Of a stretch of DNA of 31,229 nt, positions 20,174 through 28,033 are shown piece after piece. Each line of letters starts with the position of its first letter. The stretch's first letter is position 1. The DNA is from a virus, in IMG/VR virus record IMGVR_UViG_3300025168_000383, positions 1-31,229 of that record. One strand, written 5' to 3'. The translations under genes and the position numbers were made by a program. Below the pieces are notes generated by a model that saw only the letters and a list, made by a program, of their open reading frames with translations, searched no databases and was not told the DNA's origin.

Positions 20174-20587
20174 TTATTGATATTCGTTAGTCCTAATCAT
20201 ATCGCACACCTCGATGGCTCTTGAGCCAACCTCATCTGCCCAACGACTGTCAAGATAGTGCAAATGCGCTTCTTCGTAGTCACACTCTTTCATACTTTTA
20301 TTCGCTTTCTTAAATAACCGCAAAGAAGTTATTCCGATGTTAAAACAGAGGTCAATAACTGCATCACGCCTAGCACCTGATAAGTCTTTGAACCATCGAA
20401 AGTTCGCTTCTAACTCTTCTATAACGCGCTGCACATCGTTTGTGAGCAAATAAAGAGCTTCATCTTCAGTAATACCCATAGAGTCGAGATTGCGACCACA
20501 GCCAATGGTTAAAGCTCCTTGAGAACAATTATATGGCTTTAATTTCAATCCTTCGTGGCGTTTTATCATGGCTAATAATTTAGACAT
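20174..20587 (-). CDS. Phage lysozyme (GH24 endolysin) with Cys in the catalytic triad
   Basis: 137 residues from the ATG at 20587 (GGGAG 5 bases upstream; a TTG at 20611 would add 8). The T4-lysozyme pattern Glu-8-Asp/Cys-5-Thr is Glu12, Cys21, Thr27 in KRHEGLKLKPYNCSQGALTI. Cys replaces T4 Asp20, a known functional variant. Downstream GARRDAVIDLCFNIGITSL and the C-terminal SRWADEVGSRAIEVCDMI fit GH24. It cleaves peptidoglycan. No signal peptide, so it depends on the holin. Last gene of the leftward late transcript. Confidence 0.93.
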   Translation of the reverse strand: MSKLLAMIKRHEGLKLKPYNCSQGALTIGCGRNLDSMGITEDEALYLLTNDVQRVIEELEANFRWFKDLSGARRDAVIDLCFNIGITSLRLFKKANKSMKECDYEEAHLHYLDSRWADEVGSRAIEVCDMIRTNEYQ

Positions 20588-20672
20588 GAAACTCCCACTG
20601 CGATACGGCAATAAGAATACCGACCAAAGTAATCATAGAAACAACGCCACAAAAGATTAAAAAATACATCAT
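20580..20672 (-). CDS. 30-residue single-membrane-span peptide before the lysozyme
   Basis: ATG ATG at 20672/20669 overlaps the stop of the upstream gene (ATGA), and the frame ends 8 bases inside the lysozyme gene. Sequence: MMYFLIFCGVVSMITL followed by VGILIAVSQWEFHV: nearly all one transmembrane helix. A GGAG lies 14 bases upstream, so coupling is probably needed. Position suggests a lysis accessory or pinholin-like peptide. Could be chance, but the coding overlap pattern is that of real genes here. Confidence 0.55.
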   Translation of the reverse strand: MMYFLIFCGVVSMITLVGILIAVSQWEFHV

Positions 20673-20929
20673 TTCTTTTTGAAAACTCCAGTTGCATTGA
20701 ATAAAGTAACTACTGCCCCAACAATGTCATGTGCTACTGGCTGTAGTTTGTCAAAAGACTCGTCAATATCTTCTGCTTTTTCAATCGCAAGCTTTAACAT
20801 AACGTCAAATGCTTCTAACTTCTGCTTACCTGCGCCATCGTCTGGAATTGTTTCTTCGATCAACTTAATAATATCAACGACCATTGACCAAAGTTTTTTT
20901 ACCCAACCTAGATATGTGAATAGATTCAT
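20669..20929 (-). CDS. Small lysis-region protein, unknown
   Basis: 86 residues: MNLFTYLGWVKKLWSMVVDIIKLIEETIPDDGAGKQKLEAFDVMLKLAIEKAEDIDESFDKLQ..., then AHDIVGAVVTLFNATGVFKKK. An amphipathic N-terminal helix and a hydrophobic C-terminal helix ending in Lys. The 'LFNATGVFKKK' ending recurs in small phage proteins near lysis genes. Membrane association is likely; a role in lysis is inference. Ribosome site AGGAGAAAAGT before the ATG. Confidence 0.65.
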   Translation of the reverse strand: MNLFTYLGWVKKLWSMVVDIIKLIEETIPDDGAGKQKLEAFDVMLKLAIEKAEDIDESFDKLQPVAHDIVGAVVTLFNATGVFKKK

Positions 20930-20944
20930 ACTTTTCTCCTGTAG

Positions 20945-21133
20945 TTAAATTTCTTCTTCAAATTCTTCTAACATAGTATTTGTGACAATTGCCTTGTAAA
21001 GATCCAAAATACCAATAATCGCTAGATCACCAATTTCGTTCTCATAACAATCTTCGATCCAAGCAGATAATTTATCACAAGCTTCTTCCATGATTTTTTC
21101 TTCTTTCAATCTTGGGAACTCAGAAACATTCAT
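20945..21133 (-). CDS. Small acidic hypothetical protein
   Basis: 62 residues from the ATG at 21133 (GGAG 5 bases upstream, and ATGA overlap with the preceding stop): MNVSEFPRLKEEKIMEEACDKLSAWIEDCYENEIGDLAIIGILDLYKAIVTNTMLEEFEEEI. Strongly acidic, helical, two Cys, no family recognised. It sits in the lysis region between two small membrane-type proteins. Confidence 0.65.
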   Translation of the reverse strand: MNVSEFPRLKEEKIMEEACDKLSAWIEDCYENEIGDLAIIGILDLYKAIVTNTMLEEFEEEI

Positions 21134-21375
21134 ACGCTCCTCGATATATATGTTACCGCACCAACCACAATAATCCAAAAAACACGTTCACCAAAGCGGC
21201 TTGCGGTTTTATTTGCTAGTTCTTGTATCTTTTCGTCCATCGCGTTGACTTTTGATTCGATAGACGATTGCCGATTAAAAACTGTAACAAGTCGCTCTTC
21301 TACCCTAGCGAGAGACACCACAGCCTCTTGTAAGGTGTCTATTTTGCTCTCTACGCGACTTAATCTGTCTTCCAC
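21130..21375 (-). CDS. Coiled-coil protein with C-terminal membrane anchor
   Basis: 81 residues from a GTG at 21375 overlapping the preceding stop (TAGTG), with AGAGGTAG upstream. MEDRLSRVESKIDTLQEAVVSLARVEERLVTVFNRQSSIESKVNAMDEKIQELANKTASRFG forms heptads, and VFWIIVVGAVTYISRSV is one membrane helix. This architecture resembles XhlA-type lysis proteins or a spanin-like part. I cannot decide which. Context is a lysis cassette. Confidence 0.7.
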   Translation of the reverse strand: MEDRLSRVESKIDTLQEAVVSLARVEERLVTVFNRQSSIESKVNAMDEKIQELANKTASRFGERVFWIIVVGAVTYISRSV

Positions 21376-22550
21376 TAGATAACTACCTCTGGCTCAATAT
21401 ATTGCTTAGGAATCTCGTATATGTAGCGTGAGTGCTTTCCACCCTTTTTCTTGAATACAATTAAATTCATTGTATGATCGCTTCCATATCCCTGTGCGGA
21501 GTGCCAACTATCTGGTGGTGCCAGTGTACCAAACTTTTCGACCGTTACACCTTCAAATTCTTGAACCGCTTGGTGATGAAAATGACCAACAAAGAATAGA
21601 CGATGTGTAGTTCTGCCCCAAGCCTTGCTCATATCTCTTGGCATAATCTGCGCCAATTTAGCCGCTTTCACTTTATCACCATGATGAACGCCAAAAAGCC
21701 ATTTACCCCACTCGATGTAGTGGAAGAAGCCTTTTGATCGCATTACGTTCACTCTTGGCTCTTTTGAGTAATAAAATTCAAGTATCATTTGAATCGCAAT
21801 GGCCGCATCACTATCGTGGTTGCCTCGTGCAACAACCAATTCTACTTTATCAAATTTTTCGAGCATACGATCAACTGAATACATCATAGTCTGCGCGGCA
21901 ATACGCATAACTTTTTCAAAGCGTGTATCCACATCAACCAATGTGCCTTTTGTGGTAAATGGTGATGAGCCATCTGAATGTGTGAAGTCACCAACTTGAA
22001 TCAACATACCTCTCTCGGAAGGTGGAGCAACGCTGACGAGTTTATCTATGGCAATTTTTATCTCTTCACTGGCTATTTTTGAGTCAAAGTTCCTGTCTCT
22101 AGTTTCTTGACTATCTGCTCTCATGCCAATATGCGCGTCACCAATAACTATGGTCGGTAATAAATCGGCTTTCTTTTTGATTTTATCTTTTGGTTTTTTC
22201 TTAATTGGTTGAACGCCACCGCATAATTCGTCAACAAATGCTTTGAAAGCTTTATCTTTTTGCTGTTGATCTGCTTTGGTCTTTATCCATACCGTATTGC
22301 CTTCGTCATCTTTTGTCAGCGTAGACTTGCCAACGATGCTGTGACCTTCGTCTACAAATCTTGAACCGTCAAAATACAACGTGTAACCCTTTGCAGCGGC
22401 TCTCACTCTGACGTTATGCAAGATAGTTCTGAAACTGCTACCACCGCAATCTAGTGCTTTAGCTCCTTCTGACGCACTCTGGTTATTGTCATACCAAGCT
22501 TGTATAACTTCTTTTTGACGATCTGTTGTACAATAATCGAGTAATGACAT
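21375..22550 (-). CDS. Metallophosphoesterase with N-terminal helix-turn-helix-like region
   Basis: 391 residues from the ATG at 22550 (AGGTG upstream). Calcineurin-like motifs in order: GDAHIG (Asp138, His140), GDFTH (Asp188), GNHDSD (Asn244, His245), HHGD (His290), GHFHH (His323, His325), so all metal ligands are present. Residues 1-60 (RQKEVIQAWYDNNQSASEGAKALDCGGSSFRTIL) look like a sequence-reading helix-turn-helix. A basic KKKPKDKIKKK linker joins the two. It may be a DNA phosphatase or nuclease of the SbcD/Mre11 kind; substrate unknown. Oddly placed inside the lysis cassette. Confidence 0.85.
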   Translation of the reverse strand: MSLLDYCTTDRQKEVIQAWYDNNQSASEGAKALDCGGSSFRTILHNVRVRAAAKGYTLYFDGSRFVDEGHSIVGKSTLTKDDEGNTVWIKTKADQQQKDKAFKAFVDELCGGVQPIKKKPKDKIKKKADLLPTIVIGDAHIGMRADSQETRDRNFDSKIASEEIKIAIDKLVSVAPPSERGMLIQVGDFTHSDGSSPFTTKGTLVDVDTRFEKVMRIAAQTMMYSVDRMLEKFDKVELVVARGNHDSDAAIAIQMILEFYYSKEPRVNVMRSKGFFHYIEWGKWLFGVHHGDKVKAAKLAQIMPRDMSKAWGRTTHRLFFVGHFHHQAVQEFEGVTVEKFGTLAPPDSWHSAQGYGSDHTMNLIVFKKKGGKHSRYIYEIPKQYIEPEVVI

Positions 22551-22557
22551 AACACAC

Positions 22558-22965
22558 CTACTTGTTTCTTTCGACTTTCTTAATCTTTTCAGCAGTACGC
22601 ATACCACCTAAACCGAGCATACCAAGCAAAACTGGCATCATGGTTTCCATTTCAATCAGATCAAGTTGTCGTTCAATAGAAGCGAGATCAAGTCCAAAGT
22701 TAACAAGAGGAATAATTATAAAGTTCATTAGCATTGCGAGAGCAAACACCCATCCCAACGCAGGTCTCCACCCTGCCACGAACATTGATTTGTGTGCAGC
22801 TTCAATTTTATTTACTTGTATTTGTGCAAGTGCTTGTTCATTGGCTTGCTTGTCTGCGAGAGTAGCAATCTCGTGAGCTAACGCCGCTTTTTGATCTTTA
22901 TCTTGTACAAATTTCCCAATGATAGATTCAACTGGGCCTGCTAATGAAGAAATAAGTGATAGCAT
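22558..22965 (-). CDS. Holin (3TM gene-transfer-release type)
   Basis: 135 residues. The family pattern is clear: PVESIIGKFVQDKDQKAALAHEIATLADKQANEQALAQIQVNKIEAAHKSMFVAGWRPALGW, then hydrophobic stretches VFALAMLMNFIIIPLVNFGL and MMPVLLGMLGLGGMRTAEKIKKV. This matches the 'holin of 3TMs' group. It should permeabilise the inner membrane so lysozyme reaches the wall. Ribosome site AGGACAG. Eight bases separate it from the phosphoesterase start. Confidence 0.88.
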   Translation of the reverse strand: MLSLISSLAGPVESIIGKFVQDKDQKAALAHEIATLADKQANEQALAQIQVNKIEAAHKSMFVAGWRPALGWVFALAMLMNFIIIPLVNFGLDLASIERQLDLIEMETMMPVLLGMLGLGGMRTAEKIKKVERNK

Positions 22966-22974
22966 GATTCTGTC

Positions 22975-23472
22975 CTATATATTTTTGAAAATAAAATCTA
23001 ATAAATATGCCAAAATTCCTAGACCTACGGTGATCGCTATCCCTGCGAAAATTAAATCTTTCATAAATTTTTGTTTTTTTGCCGCCTCTCTTGCGACCTG
23101 TAGCCTTCGCGTTCTTTCAACCTGTCTAATTCGAAGCATTTTTGAATATAAAGCTTGACCGCCTCTTTCTCGCCAAAATAATTCTTTGACTCTTTCGTCA
23201 AGTTCTTTAGCTTTTTTTTCTGCTCTGACAACTTCAAAAGCGTATGCCTCGATGGACCCTTGGTTAAAAAGTTTATTAGCGGCAGATGGGTTTTTTGCTT
23301 TAGCGGCGGCAACATCGAGATCATTTTTGGCACTGAAAAAAGAGGATATAGGTTTCGCCATATCTTCTATGTCAAAGCCTAGACCCTCTAATTCTTTTTT
23401 TCGCTCGATGCCAGTTTTGAGTAGTTTGTAAGCGCGATCAGCGGCGGCAACGGCTAAAGAAATCTCAATCAT
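22975..23472 (-). CDS. Helical protein with C-terminal membrane segment
   Basis: 165 residues. A long charged helical region (AVAAADRAYKLLKTGIERKKELEGLG..., SAKNDLDVAAAKAKNPSAANKLFNQGSIEAYAFEVVRAEKKAKELDERVKELFW...) is followed by RTRRLQVAREAAKKQKFMKDLIFAGIAITVGLGILAYLLDFIF, basic residues before one membrane helix. Similar proteins precede holins in aquatic phages. Role unknown, perhaps a membrane-associated virion or lysis protein. Confidence 0.65.
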   Translation of the reverse strand: MIEISLAVAAADRAYKLLKTGIERKKELEGLGFDIEDMAKPISSFFSAKNDLDVAAAKAKNPSAANKLFNQGSIEAYAFEVVRAEKKAKELDERVKELFWRERGGQALYSKMLRIRQVERTRRLQVAREAAKKQKFMKDLIFAGIAITVGLGILAYLLDFIFKNI

Positions 23473-23489
23473 AGCGTCGCCTTATTGCC

Positions 23490-23759
23490 TTACTCTTCTA
23501 CTTCGATTCGTGGATCAGTCCAGCCCTCAACAGCCGTAAAAGTACCGTCTTCTGCACAAGTGTATTTACAACCAAACCAATCATCAGGTTCTGTCACACC
23601 TTCGATCAGTGTTGCATTGTTACGGTTCAAATCGGCAATAATAAAATCTAAATTATTGGTATTGCCCATCTCAGTTTTGTCATCTAACATTCTGACTTCG
23701 TAATCATCTGCGATTAAGTATTTGGAAGTTTTGGTTTCGTTATCAATAATGGTTTTCAT
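23490..23759 (-). CDS. Small acidic protein after the tail fibre (possible fibre chaperone)
   Basis: 89 residues: MKTIIDNETKTSKYLIADDYEVRMLDDKTEMGNTNNLDFIIADLNRNNATLIEGVTEPDDWFGCKYTCAEDG... ending DPRIEVEE. It is acidic and predicted beta-rich. Similar small 'DNWxGCKYxxxxDGT' proteins follow fibre genes in many marine phages and are thought to be assembly helpers, though unproven. It starts directly after the fibre stop with an AAGG ribosome site. Confidence 0.6.
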   Translation of the reverse strand: MKTIIDNETKTSKYLIADDYEVRMLDDKTEMGNTNNLDFIIADLNRNNATLIEGVTEPDDWFGCKYTCAEDGTFTAVEGWTDPRIEVEE

Positions 23760-26700
23760 TTATATACCTTTTGTAAATACTGAAGTGGTTGAAAGAGCCG
23801 TTCCCATAGCGACAGTAAAGTCGTTGGCTGTTGTAGTTATAGTGCCATCAAAGTCAATTAAATAAGACGTTCCTGCGGATAGATTTCTTGAAAAAGATGT
23901 TGCAACACCGCCAGTTGTTGAACCAATAGTATAATTAAAAACAACTTTGTCATTTGTTGGATTATAAAAAGGTGCAAAATAATATGCAGAACCAGAAACA
24001 AATTGAACTTCAACGCCTACAAGTAAAGAAGTTCCACTAATTGTCGCAATTTTATAATTTCCATTTCCTCCTCTTTCGTAACAAATTAATACTTTGCTCC
24101 CTGATATTGCAACAATATTTTGATAAGAAGCAGCATTTGCTGTTGAATCAATAGATGCCTCTGTGCCATAAGTAACTGCGCTAGTGCTTGAATTAATGGT
24201 GGCAACACGCGCATTATTAGTAGCACTGGTATCTTCGTAAGAAATCACGCTTTTTGTTGAAGTTGAATCATAAGTAATTTGCGGAAACCTTGATGAGTTA
24301 ACGCTTGCGTCACTTGCAAAAATTGAAGCAGAACCAAAACTAACCGTATTAGCTGATGCGTTAATTGTGGCAACAATTGCACTTCCATTGGCTGTTGATT
24401 GCGGAATAAATGAAATAATAATTTTATTGATATTAGAATCGAAAGCACTTCTTGAATATCTTGCTCTGGCAGAAGAGTCGAAAGTTGCCTCCGCACCAAA
24501 ACTAAGAGTATTAGCACTCGAATTAATAGTAGCAACTTTTGCATTACCGCCAGCAGGGCTGTATCTGCCGTAACAAATTAAAAACTTATTAACATTGGAA
24601 TCAAAAGAAATTGCATGTTCTATTGATGTTTCTGTCGTAACACTTGCTTCAGTACCAAAGGTCACAGAATTATTTGATGGATTTATAATTGCAATTCTTG
24701 CAAGAGATTGTGGCGTATTATTCGCGTAAGCAATTACAAATTTATTTACATTTGAGTCGAAAGCAACGTCTAAATTTGGTTTAACAATAAAAGACGCAAA
24801 AGTTGTTGGAGTTCCAAATGTGAGATTGTTTGAAGAATCTACTTGTATAACGACACAAGTTCCATAATTATTTGCGCCATGACGGTAAACAGCTAAGTAT
24901 CTGTCGGAGTTTGAATCATAAGAAATTGCATTTGTTACTGATGCTGCTGTATCCGCTGTTGCTGCGGCTCCTAATATTGTGCCAATATCCTTAAAAGTGC
25001 TGTTAGTTATAATGCTTCCACGAGTTTTTATTTCTGCCGATACGCCATTTGAATAAGCAGCATTACTAACGCCTATCCAGTTTGTTTGGCTTAAATTAGT
25101 TATCGTTTGACCAAGAGTTAAAAAAACGACTCTAGAGGTATTAGCACTGCTCCTATATACAAGCATAAATTTGTTAGAAATAGTATGAAACGCTAGTCCA
25201 CCTGTTTCAAAATAAGAACTCGTTGCAATCGTGTTAGATACGGTATTTGTAAGTGATGTTCCGTTAAAGTTAATAACAAAAAATTGAACGGCGTTGTAAG
25301 TGTTTTGAAAAGCCATGACAACATTTTTTGTATAAGGGTCATACTCCATTGATTGTACATAGTTAGTTATAGGCTGAGGGTTTAGTTGCGTTAAATTACT
25401 AGCAACTGGAGTTGTATTAGTAAGATCAACCGTATACAAAAAATCAGACCCACTAGCAACCCCATAAACAATGTTTACTGCTTTGTCTGTGTAAGTAGCA
25501 CATTCTATATGTGCTGTGGTAAGTGAGTTCAAAGCAACTGAACCGCTAATTGTTATTCCACCGTTTGAAGCAACAGTCCATGATCGCGCAGTCAAATAAC
25601 CTGAATTAGTTCCGCTACTATAAACAGCTAAAAACTTTTGTTTAACTGAGTCATAGCACATACTTACGTACTGAGTAGATGAACTATTGTCAAGATTATA
25701 ATAACCTCCAGCAAAGCTCATCGCAGAATGATTTCCAGTAACCGAACAAAGCTGATGAGTACCACCATTATTTTGCCAGTACAACATTACTCTTAAGTTT
25801 AGTGGATCATAAATAGCAATCATATCTATAACATTACTTGCCCACGCAGAACCCATTATAGTAACCGATGGGTTAAAGACAGCGAGATCAACGATCATCC
25901 CATATCCTGGCCCTGAGTTTTCCCTAAAAAAAGCATAAATCCTATTCAAAGCACTGCTTTCAGTAGTTGCTGGCACATAGCAAGCAGCAAAATGAGTGTG
26001 TGCAATATTACCACTGCTATAAGTTACTTCGTTACCCCAAGTAATTGTTGTCCCACTAATTGTCCCTGCTCTGAGAGCACCGTAACCATTAGATAATTGA
26101 TAAAATACGCAAACTTTTTGGTTGTATGAATCCCAAACTATGTTTGGTGAAGATCCTGACCCTGCATCGTTATAAGCCGAAACAGATTCTAGAATTTCAC
26201 TTCCAGTAACAGAACTAATTGTTCCGTTTGTGTTTATAATTATTTTGTCACCACTAGCAATCGTGCCAGATGCCGTTGCAGTATAAGCCCCACCGCTTGC
26301 TGGTACGTCTTGCCAACTTTCAGTCGTTCCGTTCGTCTGTAAAAACTTATCGGCGTTCCCACTTTGACTCGGCAGTCCGTAACCCAACGCCGTCCAATCT
26401 GCTGAAGCACTTGGATCTGTTGTTCCACTCGTGCCAGTTATTGCTCGATAGCTCTTGTAATTAATCAAAGAGTAAACTGTTGCCCCTGCCGCATAAGTCT
26501 GACCGCTAACCCAAGCAGTAGCGTTTGAAGCTGACTGAGCCGCCGCCGCTGATGCCGCCGCTGCTGTTGCCGCATTGCTTGCTGTAACAGCGTTTGCGTT
26601 CACCCCTGCTATGTCAGTATTCATTGCGGTAATACTGGTGTTCATTTCACCTTGAAAAGTAACAATAGCCGCAAGAAAAGCATCTGCCCTAGTAACAAAA

Positions 26701-26762
26701 ACCGCAGGGGTATCAGTTCTGGCAGGTGCTACAGGTAAACTTGTAAGAGTAGGTATAGTCAT
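23760..26762 (-). CDS. Tail fibre / receptor-binding protein with repeat array
   Basis: 1000 residues. Residues 1-50 (PVAPARTDTPAVFVTRADAFLAAIVTFQGEMN) are the usual fibre N-terminus, then an Ala-rich stretch (~55-82), then a CBM5/12-like chitin-binding-type module WVSGQTYAAGATVYSLINYKSYRAITG (84-127). From ~190 to ~960 about a dozen ~48-residue units recur, each like 'I.YDSN.nKflI.Y......g.a.vatInsS.NtvtFG.eas', likely beta-propeller or beta-solenoid blades. The final region carries GTSYLIDFDGTITTTANDFT. It should bind the host surface. The middle repeats (residues ~600-900) are most alike and probably arose by tandem duplication. Confidence 0.82.
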   Translation of the reverse strand: MTIPTLTSLPVAPARTDTPAVFVTRADAFLAAIVTFQGEMNTSITAMNTDIAGVNANAVTASNAATAAAASAAAAQSASNATAWVSGQTYAAGATVYSLINYKSYRAITGTSGTTDPSASADWTALGYGLPSQSGNADKFLQTNGTTESWQDVPASGGAYTATASGTIASGDKIIINTNGTISSVTGSEILESVSAYNDAGSGSSPNIVWDSYNQKVCVFYQLSNGYGALRAGTISGTTITWGNEVTYSSGNIAHTHFAACYVPATTESSALNRIYAFFRENSGPGYGMIVDLAVFNPSVTIMGSAWASNVIDMIAIYDPLNLRVMLYWQNNGGTHQLCSVTGNHSAMSFAGGYYNLDNSSSTQYVSMCYDSVKQKFLAVYSSGTNSGYLTARSWTVASNGGITISGSVALNSLTTAHIECATYTDKAVNIVYGVASGSDFLYTVDLTNTTPVASNLTQLNPQPITNYVQSMEYDPYTKNVVMAFQNTYNAVQFFVINFNGTSLTNTVSNTIATSSYFETGGLAFHTISNKFMLVYRSSANTSRVVFLTLGQTITNLSQTNWIGVSNAAYSNGVSAEIKTRGSIITNSTFKDIGTILGAAATADTAASVTNAISYDSNSDRYLAVYRHGANNYGTCVVIQVDSSNNLTFGTPTTFASFIVKPNLDVAFDSNVNKFVIAYANNTPQSLARIAIINPSNNSVTFGTEASVTTETSIEHAISFDSNVNKFLICYGRYSPAGGNAKVATINSSANTLSFGAEATFDSSARARYSRSAFDSNINKIIISFIPQSTANGSAIVATINASANTVSFGSASIFASDASVNSSRFPQITYDSTSTKSVISYEDTSATNNARVATINSSTSAVTYGTEASIDSTANAASYQNIVAISGSKVLICYERGGNGNYKIATISGTSLLVGVEVQFVSGSAYYFAPFYNPTNDKVVFNYTIGSTTGGVATSFSRNLSAGTSYLIDFDGTITTTANDFTVAMGTALSTTSVFTKGI

Positions 26763-26763
26763 T

Positions 26764-28032
26764 TTAAGTCAATCCTTCTATTGATAATGTACACATAGAA
26801 ACTACTGGCCCAGTGTATAAAACATTAAATTCTCGATAGTAACCGTAGATGGCTGTTCCTTCAGCGTCTTCACTTGCTATCCAAACTGACGGCACATTTC
26901 TTAATGCTGTCAGCGTATTTTTAACTTCTGCAAATCTTGTGCTTTCAATTACAACATCAATCTCAGCTTCATCAGCATACGCACCATAGGTAATTGTCGT
27001 GCGTCCTTGTGAGTCAATTGTCTTTGTTGAGTAATCTATGATACCAAAACTAGCACCATACTGGGAATCACCAATAACAACCGCATTACCAAGCACCAAT
27101 CCACCCACTTTTGTAGTTCCAGTATTATTAAACGTAACACCTATAACCGCAGTGCCATAACTGGGTAGATTTGTAACGATAAGCTCATCTTTACGTGATA
27201 TAGCAGTAAAAAAGTAAGCATACCAATCAGTAATCCCACTATACGAGTTCATTTGGAAAGTTTGGTTGTAAATTAATCCGTCTGTTGGGTCAGTTGATGT
27301 GATCGTAATTGAATCACAATCAACATTAATACAAGCCACGGCAGTCGTTACTTGTGCAGGTGTGATTGTGACCGCCACGTTACCGACTTGAGTAGTTTGT
27401 TCTTGTATTACTTCGTTAAACATTTTATACCGATTCGTACTACTAACATCTTGCCAGTTTGTGCCAGCTGTATCTAAAGTTGGGTCGTTGCCTTGATTGT
27501 TTCCTGTTGCCACAGATTTATAAATTTTATGAGTAGCCGTTGCCGCACCACTGTCAGCCGTAGTGTTAGCTGTTCCACCCATGCCGCTGTGATTTGTGCA
27601 ATAGTAGTAGAGGGTAGGTGCACCTGCCGCCACGACTATTTGTGTATAAGCACCTGCGCTGCCTGCAGTTCCGACTACTGTGACACCAGTGGTATATGCA
27701 GAACCACCACCATGAGTGCCGTCAGCAGTTGTTGAAAAACGTAATGGATGACCTGCATTTGTTGAATTAGATTGATCAAAACGGTAGGTGCCACCCTCAG
27801 TCAGGTTTAATAAAAGTTGTGGCGTACCATCAATATTGTACTTGTTCCCAGAACCAGTATTAGCCACAGTGATTGCAAATGTTGTAGTCCCACTGCTAGC
27901 GGCAAACGTCACCATACAAGTTTCATTTGTTGCAAAGTTGCCTGCTAATGTCCACTCTATAGTGTCATTTTCTGGAACATTGCTGGTCGTAAGCAAATTG
28001 TCATTTATTACTAATCTTTGGATAACTTTCAT
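26764..28032 (-). CDS. Tail protein with inserted cupredoxin-like domain
   Basis: 422 residues, directly after the tape measure (AAGGAC ribosome site). An N-terminal segment (MKVIQRLVINDNLLTTSNVPENDTIEW) and HKIYKSVATGNNQGNDPTLDTAG...TNRYKMF (168-205) together form a pattern seen in phage distal tail proteins. Residues ~50-156 interrupt it: TYRFDQSNSTNAGHPLRFST ... YYYCTNHSGMGG, with His95, Cys145, His148 and Met151 arranged as type-1 copper ligands. The C-terminal half (~210-422) is beta-rich with ITYGAYADEAEIDVVIESTRFAEV. Copper binding is not shown. Confidence 0.8.
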   Translation of the reverse strand: MKVIQRLVINDNLLTTSNVPENDTIEWTLAGNFATNETCMVTFAASSGTTTFAITVANTGSGNKYNIDGTPQLLLNLTEGGTYRFDQSNSTNAGHPLRFSTTADGTHGGGSAYTTGVTVVGTAGSAGAYTQIVVAAGAPTLYYYCTNHSGMGGTANTTADSGAATATHKIYKSVATGNNQGNDPTLDTAGTNWQDVSSTNRYKMFNEVIQEQTTQVGNVAVTITPAQVTTAVACINVDCDSITITSTDPTDGLIYNQTFQMNSYSGITDWYAYFFTAISRKDELIVTNLPSYGTAVIGVTFNNTGTTKVGGLVLGNAVVIGDSQYGASFGIIDYSTKTIDSQGRTTITYGAYADEAEIDVVIESTRFAEVKNTLTALRNVPSVWIASEDAEGTAIYGYYREFNVLYTGPVVSMCTLSIEGLT

Positions 28033-28033
28033 T

